A stretch of 64,000 nucleotides of DNA from Vibrio cholerae (GTDB lineage Bacteria > Actinomycetota > Actinomycetes > Actinomycetales > Micrococcaceae). The DNA lies in the NCBI GenBank assembly GCA_009728235.1, contig WNZI01000016.1, positions 1 through 64,000 on the forward strand, read 5' to 3'. Below are positions 56,886-64,000 of this stretch, in pieces. The notes below the pieces were generated by a model. The model had not been told where the DNA came from and did not search any database. It worked only from the letters and a program-made list of their open reading frames with translations. The first letter of the stretch is position 1; every line of letters starts with the position of its first letter. The translations under genes and the position numbers were made by a program.

Positions 56886-57968
56886 ATGTCCGAACTCCCA
56901 GAGCAGGCAGGGCCAGGCAGCCCGCAGGCCCAGGTCCCCGATCCGCTGGATGCCTCGTCCGTCGCCGCCGCCGTCGACGCGGCGCTCGCCGATATCGCGG
57001 GTGCTACGGACCTCGACGGCCTGAAGACCGTGCGGATCGCGCACACCGGCGAGAAATCGCCCCTGAGCCTTGCGAACCGCGGCATCGGCGCCCTGCCCAA
57101 GGACCAGAAATCAGCCGCGGGCAAGAACATCGGCCCGGCCCGCGGACGGATCAATCAGGCGCTCGCCGCCAGGACCGCGGAGCTCGAGGCCGAGCGTGAC
57201 GCCCGGATCCTCGTCGAGGAGGCCGTCGACGTCACCGCGGCGCCCCGCCGTCGTCGTACCGGTGCCCGCCACCCGCTGTCGACGCTGCAGGAGCGGGTCA
57301 GCGACGTCTTCGTCGGCATGGGCTGGGAGATCGCGGAGGGGCCGGAGCTCGAGTCCGAGTGGTTCAACTTCGACGCGCTCAATTTCAAGCCCGACCACCC
57401 TGCGCGCGAGATGCAGGACACGTTCTTCGTCGAACCCCCCGAGGCGCATCTCGTCCTGCGGACCCACACGTCACCCGTCCAGGTCCGCTCCATGCTCGAA
57501 CGGGACCTGCCGATCTACGTGCTGTGCCCTGGCAAGGTGTTCCGCACCGATGAGCTCGACGCGACGCACACCCCGGTGTTCCACCAGTTCGAGGGCCTCG
57601 CGATCGACAGGGGCCTCACCATGGCGGACCTCGTCGGCACGCTCGAACACTTCACCCAGCAGCTCTTCGGTGACGATGCCAGGGTGCGCCTGCGGCCCAA
57701 CTTCTTCCCCTTCACGGAACCGAGTGCCGAACTCGACATCTGGCACCCCGGCGCCAAGGGTGGTCCACGGTGGATCGAGTGGGGCGGCTGCGGGATGGTC
57801 AACCCCAACGTCCTCAGGGCGACGGGAATCGACCCGGAGATCTACTCCGGGTTCGCCTTCGGCATGGGGATCGAGCGCGCCCTCATGTTCCGCAACGAGG
57901 TCGGCGACATGAGGGACATGATCGAGGGCGACGTACGTTTCAGTGAACACTTCGGGATGGAGATCTAG
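56886..57968 (+). CDS. pheS: phenylalanyl-tRNA synthetase, alpha subunit
   Basis: 360 residues. An N-terminal coiled coil of ~110 residues binds tRNA, then the class II core: motif 1 around HPLSTLQERVSDVFVGMGW, motif 2 VFRTDELDATHTPVFHQFEGLAID and motif 3 GFAFGMGIERALMFRNEVGDMR. RPNFFPFTEPSAELDIWHPG and WIEWGGCGMVNPNVL are also diagnostic. It pairs with pheT, which starts at the last base of its stop. Confidence 0.96.
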   Translation: MSELPEQAGPGSPQAQVPDPLDASSVAAAVDAALADIAGATDLDGLKTVRIAHTGEKSPLSLANRGIGALPKDQKSAAGKNIGPARGRINQALAARTAELEAERDARILVEEAVDVTAAPRRRRTGARHPLSTLQERVSDVFVGMGWEIAEGPELESEWFNFDALNFKPDHPAREMQDTFFVEPPEAHLVLRTHTSPVQVRSMLERDLPIYVLCPGKVFRTDELDATHTPVFHQFEGLAIDRGLTMADLVGTLEHFTQQLFGDDARVRLRPNFFPFTEPSAELDIWHPGAKGGPRWIEWGGCGMVNPNVLRATGIDPEIYSGFAFGMGIERALMFRNEVGDMRDMIEGDVRFSEHFGMEI

Positions 57969-60511
57969 TGAGAATCCCACTGTCCTGGCTGCGCGAGTAC
58001 GCAGCCGTACCCGCGGATGCGACCGCGGAAGACGTGATGGCCGAGCTCGTGAAGGTGGGCCTGGAGGAGGAGGACGTCCATCGTCCCACCGATGAGCTGA
58101 AAGGCCCGATCGTCGTCGGCCAGGTCCTCAGCGCCGTCAAGGAACCGCAGTCCAACGGCAAGACCATCAACTGGTGCGAGGTCCGCGTGGTGCCGGAAGG
58201 CGTCGAACAGACGCTCACCGGCGACGGTATCGACCCCTCGGGCGTGCAGGGGATCGTGTGCGGTGCGCACAATTTCGTCGAGGGCGACAAGGTGGTCGTC
58301 ACGCTGCCGGGCGCCGTGCTGCCCGGCGACTTCCGCATCAGCCCGCGGACGACCTATGGCCACGTATCCGCGGGCATGATCGCCTCGGTCCGAGAACTCG
58401 GTATCGGCGACGACCACGACGGCATCCTCGTGCTCTCCACCCTGGGGCTCGACCCCGAGGTCGGTACCGACGCCATGGAGCTTCTGGGCCTGTACGACGA
58501 GGCAGCCGAGATCAACGTGACACCGGACCGCGGCTACTGCTTCTCCATCCGGGGCGTCGCCCGCGAGTACGCCCACGCGACCGGAACGGCCTTCTCGGAC
58601 CCTGCCGCCGCCGTCGTCGTGCCCGAGCCGGCAGGGGCCGGGTACCCGGTCCGTCTCGAGGACTCCGCGCCCATCTACGGGAGGGCCGGCTGCGACCGCT
58701 TCGTGGCACGGACGGTCCGCGGGGTCGATCCGTCGCGGCCCACTCCGCCGTGGATGTCCGCGCGACTGCGCCTCGCCGGGATCCGCTCCATCTCCCTCGT
58801 GGTCGACATCTCGAACTACGTGATGCTCGAACTCGGGCAGCCGCTGCACTTCTACGACCTCGACACGCTCTCGGGGGACATCGTCGTCCGGCGCGCGGAG
58901 GAGGGCGAGACGCTGCGGACCCTCGACGACAGGGAACGCGCGCTCGACGCCGAGGACCTGCTGATCACGGATGCGTCCGGGCCGATCGGAATCGCCGGCG
59001 TCATGGGCGGCGCCTCCACCGAGGTCTCCGACGGGACGCGGAACGTCCTGATCGAGTCCGCCCACTTCGAGGAGGTCGGCATCGGCAGGTCGCGTCGCCG
59101 CCACCGGCTGCCCTCCGAGGCATCAAAGCGATTCGAGCGCGGCGTGGACTGGAGTGTCGCGGACGTCGCCGCCCAGCGCGCCGTCGACCTGCTGCTCGAC
59201 CTCGCCGGCGGAAGCGTCGACGGGACGGCGACGGACGTCGGCTCGATGCCTGAACCCCGGGTCATCGACCTGGCGAGGGATTTCCCCGCACGTCTGATCG
59301 GCAGGGATTTCACCGACGAGCAGATCACGGGTGCGCTGGTCGATCTCGGTGCCTCGGTCGCGGAGTCCGACGGCGGATACCTGGTAACGGCCCCGAGCTG
59401 GCGGACCGATCTCGAGACGCGCGAGGACCTGACAGAGGAGATCATCCGCCTCGTCGGGTACGACACGATCCCCTCGACGCTGCCGGTCGCGCCTCCCGGG
59501 CGGGGTCTGACCCGCGTCCAGCAGCAGCGCCGTCGGCTCCTGAACGCGCTCGCCGGGGCCGGCCTCACCGAGGTGCTGTCCTACCCGTTCGTGAGCGCAC
59601 GCGCCAACGCGGTCTTCGGTGCTCCTGAGGAGGGATCGGTTCCGGTCTCGGTGAAGCTCGCGAATCCCCTCAGTGCCGAACTCGGCTACCTCCGCCGGTC
59701 GATCCTTCCTGGCCTCGTCGAACTGGCGAAACGCAACCACTCCCGCGGGTTCCGGGACCTGGCCCTCTTCGAGTCCGGTGCGGTGTTCCTCCCGGACGGT
59801 GCCCTCGGCACGGGGTCCATTCCGCCGCTGGGCATCAAGCCGTCCGAGGAGGTCCTCGATGGTCTGTACGCCGGCATCCCGGAGCAGCCGCAGACCATCG
59901 CCGCCCTGTTCACCGGGCACGAGGTGAGCCCCTCGGTCGACGTGGCACCCCGCCCCTGGGACTGGGCGGACGCGGTCGACGTCGTGCGGCTCATGGCTCA
60001 GGTCACCGGCGTCGACGTCGTGCTGCGGCAGGGAAGCCACCAGGCGTTCCACCCCGGTCGGACGGCGGAGTTCACGCTGCGCAGCGGCGAGGTGCTCGGC
60101 CATGCCGGGGAGCTCCACCCCAAGCTGATCGCCGCCGAGGACCTGCCGGCACGCACGGTGGCCCTCGAGATCAACGTGGACCTCCTGTTCGAGGCCGCCG
60201 CGGACGTCATCGTCGCCAGGCCTCTGTCCACGTACCCGCCGGCCACGCAGGATGTCGCGCTCGTCGTCGATGCCTCGGTGGTCGCCGGTGATGTGCTCGA
60301 GACGCTCCGCGAGGGGGCAGGCGAACTCCTCGAGGACGTCAGCCTGTTCGATGTCTACACGGGACAGGGCATCGGCGAGGGGCGGAAGTCGCTGGCCTTC
60401 GCGCTGCGCTTCCGGGCCTCGGACCGGACCCTGACGGCCGACGAAGCCAGCGCCGCCCGCGACGCGGCCGTCGCGCTCGCGGGGGAGCGGTTCGGCGCCG
60501 TCCAGCGCTGA
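57968..60511 (+). CDS. pheT: phenylalanyl-tRNA synthetase, beta subunit
   Basis: 847 residues from GTG (VRIPLSWLREYAAVP). The N-terminal tRNA-binding OB fold spans about 40-155. The editing B3/B4 domains follow (RSISLVVDISNYVMLELGQPLHFYDLDTL and related), then B5, the catalytic-like domain (YPFVSARANAVFG onward), and the ferredoxin-fold anticodon-binding domain at the end (STYPPATQDVALVVDASV, VYTGQGIGEGRKSLAFALRFR). Normal length for the family. Confidence 0.96.
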   Translation: MRIPLSWLREYAAVPADATAEDVMAELVKVGLEEEDVHRPTDELKGPIVVGQVLSAVKEPQSNGKTINWCEVRVVPEGVEQTLTGDGIDPSGVQGIVCGAHNFVEGDKVVVTLPGAVLPGDFRISPRTTYGHVSAGMIASVRELGIGDDHDGILVLSTLGLDPEVGTDAMELLGLYDEAAEINVTPDRGYCFSIRGVAREYAHATGTAFSDPAAAVVVPEPAGAGYPVRLEDSAPIYGRAGCDRFVARTVRGVDPSRPTPPWMSARLRLAGIRSISLVVDISNYVMLELGQPLHFYDLDTLSGDIVVRRAEEGETLRTLDDRERALDAEDLLITDASGPIGIAGVMGGASTEVSDGTRNVLIESAHFEEVGIGRSRRRHRLPSEASKRFERGVDWSVADVAAQRAVDLLLDLAGGSVDGTATDVGSMPEPRVIDLARDFPARLIGRDFTDEQITGALVDLGASVAESDGGYLVTAPSWRTDLETREDLTEEIIRLVGYDTIPSTLPVAPPGRGLTRVQQQRRRLLNALAGAGLTEVLSYPFVSARANAVFGAPEEGSVPVSVKLANPLSAELGYLRRSILPGLVELAKRNHSRGFRDLALFESGAVFLPDGALGTGSIPPLGIKPSEEVLDGLYAGIPEQPQTIAALFTGHEVSPSVDVAPRPWDWADAVDVVRLMAQVTGVDVVLRQGSHQAFHPGRTAEFTLRSGEVLGHAGELHPKLIAAEDLPARTVALEINVDLLFEAAADVIVARPLSTYPPATQDVALVVDASVVAGDVLETLREGAGELLEDVSLFDVYTGQGIGEGRKSLAFALRFRASDRTLTADEASAARDAAVALAGERFGAVQR

Positions 60512-60526
60512 CCGAGCGCAGAACGA

Positions 60527-60567
60527 CCGAAGACCCGTCCACCGGTAGTCCGTGGACGGGTCTTCGG
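60527..60567. terminator. perfect bidirectional hairpin after pheT
   Basis: CCGAAGACCCGTCCAC (60527-60542) pairs exactly with 60552-60567 around a nine-base loop. It separates pheT from the convergent quinone oxidoreductase gene. Confidence 0.8.
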
Positions 60568-60584
60568 CTGTTCGGGCCTGGTGC

Positions 60585-61550
60585 TCAGGGGATCAGCAGT
60601 ACCTTGCCGGTCGTGCGCCGCGCCTGGAGGTCCTCGTGCGCCCTGGCAGCATCGGCGAGCGCGTACCGGGCGCCGATCCGGACGTCGAGCTGCCCGGCGA
60701 CGACGGCTCCGAAGAGCTCCTCCGCGCGCCAGCGCCGTTCCTCGGGTGTCAGCAGGTAGTGCACCAGGGTGGGGCGCGTGACGAAGAGGGAACCTCCGCT
60801 GTTGAGCCGCTGGAGTTCGAGTGGCGGCACCGCGCCCGAAGCCGCCCCGTAGAGCACGAGCGTGCCGCGGATGCGCAGGGATCGCAGCGACTCGTCGAAC
60901 GTGGACCTGCCCACGCCGTCGTACACCACGTCCACGCCGATACCGTCGGTCAGGGTCCGCACCGCGACGGCGAATCCCTCGTAGCGCAGTACCTCGTCGG
61001 CGCCCGCTGCGCGTGCCAGCTCCTCCTTCTCCGGCGTGGAGACCGTGGTGACGACCCGCGCACCCTTGGCCTTGAGCAGCTGGATGAGCAGCAGGCCGAC
61101 TCCGCCGGCACCCGCGTGGACGAGCACCGAATGGCCCGGCTGGACCGGGAAGGTCGAATTGACGAGGTAGTGCGCCGTCATGCCCTGCAGTGGGAGTGCG
61201 GCCGCCGTCTCGAGGTCGACGCCCTCCGGCACCGGCAGCGCCCTGTCGGCGTCGACGAGAGCGAACTCGGCGTAGGTGGATGCCCCCTCCGCGAACGCCA
61301 CCCGGTCGCCGGGGGCGAAGGCGGTGACTCCCTTCCCGACTGCCTCGACCGTCCCGGCGGCCTCGGCCCCAGGGGTGAAGGGGTGCTCGACGACGTAGGC
61401 TCCGCTGCGCTGGTACGTCTCGATGAAGTTCACGCCGGCGGCGGCGACCTTCACGAGGAGCTGGCCGGGTCCGGGCTCGGGACGCTCGACGGTCGCGAGG
61501 GTGAGCACCTCCGGTCCGCCGGATTCACGGACGACGATGGCTTCTGGCAT
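60585..61550 (-). CDS. NADPH:quinone oxidoreductase (zinc-free MDR family)
   Basis: 321 residues. N-terminal GroES-like domain (PEVLTLATVERPEPGPGQLLVKVAAAGVNFIETYQRSG), TPGAEAAGTVEAVG, GDRVAF, then the Rossmann motif HAGAGGVGLLLIQLLKAKGARV. It lacks the catalytic zinc Cys/His set of alcohol dehydrogenases, so it is quinone oxidoreductase-like (Qor). Electron acceptor unknown. AAGGAT lies before the ATG. It is divergent from argC. Confidence 0.9.
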   Translation of the reverse strand: MPEAIVVRESGGPEVLTLATVERPEPGPGQLLVKVAAAGVNFIETYQRSGAYVVEHPFTPGAEAAGTVEAVGKGVTAFAPGDRVAFAEGASTYAEFALVDADRALPVPEGVDLETAAALPLQGMTAHYLVNSTFPVQPGHSVLVHAGAGGVGLLLIQLLKAKGARVVTTVSTPEKEELARAAGADEVLRYEGFAVAVRTLTDGIGVDVVYDGVGRSTFDESLRSLRIRGTLVLYGAASGAVPPLELQRLNSGGSLFVTRPTLVHYLLTPEERRWRAEELFGAVVAGQLDVRIGARYALADAARAHEDLQARRTTGKVLLIP

Positions 61551-61608
61551 GGGGCAGATCCTTTCGATGGCGTGCCCTCATGCTATTCCGGTCTCCTCCA
61601 GCGACGGG

Positions 61609-61640
61609 GATGCATAATCTTGTGTTGCTCTGCATATTCC
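61609..61640. promoter_or_regulatory. candidate ArgR operator before argC
   Basis: TGCATAATCT (61611-61620) and TGCATATTCC (61631-61640) recur exactly 20 bases apart, two helix turns, just upstream of the argC -10. TGCAT-rich AT stretches in a GC-rich genome at this place fit tandem ARG boxes. The consensus for this genus was not checked. Confidence 0.5.
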
Positions 61641-61645
61641 TGCTG

Positions 61646-63855
<2,210 letters not shown>

Positions 63856-63864
63856 CGGGACGAC

Positions 63865-64000
63865 ATGGCTGACACGACGACCGGAACGACAACGCCTTCC
63901 GCCTCCACGTTGAAGGCCCAGGACAAGGCCGCCACCCTGATGGAGGCCCTGCCGTGGATCCAGCGGTTCGCGGGCACCACGATGGTCGTCAAGTACGGCG
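63865..64000 (+). CDS. argB: acetylglutamate kinase (3' truncated by the window end)
   Basis: 45 codons are visible: a Thr/Ser-rich head ([22 protein letters not shown]), then [22 protein letters not shown], the beginning of the kinase fold with the conserved Lys-Tyr-Gly. It lies nine bases after argJ, as in argCJB operons. The rest is outside the window. Confidence 0.9.
   Translation, partial: MADTTTGTTTPSASTLKAQDKAATLMEALPWIQRFAGTTMVVKYG

Overview
The window looks like a chromosomal segment of a high-GC Gram-positive bacterium of the Micrococcaceae, closest in gene order and protein wording to Arthrobacter and its relatives. The reasons are the very high GC content, frequent GTG and TTG starts, a LAXTG-type sortase signal, ClgR, DUF3046 and DUF1844 proteins in their usual actinobacterial places, and an IF-3 with a long Pro/Ala/Ser-rich tail. 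No tRNA, rRNA, transposase, integrase, prophage or CRISPR array was seen. It is a dense core-genome region.

Layout. 1-12.8 kb: translation and RNA-decay genes (infB, rbfA, truB, ribF, rpsO, pnp), with an aminotransferase, three small membrane proteins and a cell-wall-anchored thioester-domain protein inserted among them. 12.8-20.1 kb: an M16 peptidase, then a molybdenum-cofactor cluster (moaD-moaA divergent from a membrane molybdopterin oxidoreductase, moeA, moaC, mog, moaE). 20.1-29.4 kb: diaminopimelate/lysine genes dapB and dapA with RNase J, FtsK, PgsA and CinA. 29.6-42.4 kb: clgR, a MarR regulator, then the DNA-damage block DUF3046-recA-recX, miaB-miaA-dapF, hflX-dinG, and lexA divergent from a LysM protein. 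42.5-48.1 kb: hisC-hisB-hisH-small membrane ORF-priA, then SseB and an MFS transporter. 48.3-53.3 kb: DUF1844, infC-rpmI-rplT, a SpoU methyltransferase and a second MFS transporter. 53.6-56.7 kb: accessory genes (nudix, Rv2578c-type radical SAM, pyroglutamyl peptidase, an HExxH protein). 56.8-64 kb: pheS-pheT, a quinone oxidoreductase and the start of the arginine operon argC-argJ-argB, which runs off the end.

Three window-wide themes stand out. First, sixteen genes have a TANNNT -10 hexamer placed 6-7 bases before an ATG or GTG start, the geometry of leaderless transcripts. Several of these hexamers are built from the stop codon of the gene upstream. Second, LexA-type boxes (GAAC-N4-GTTC) lie before recA and twice between lexA and the LysM gene, with one near-match in front of the radical SAM gene, so the window carries the core of an SOS regulon and a possible new member. 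Third, eleven genes, including essential ones (infB, pnp, infC), are each split by an indel, with twelve sites in all. Eleven of the twelve are repaired by adding one base. This is best explained by consensus errors in the assembly, so those genes are annotated here as single genes.
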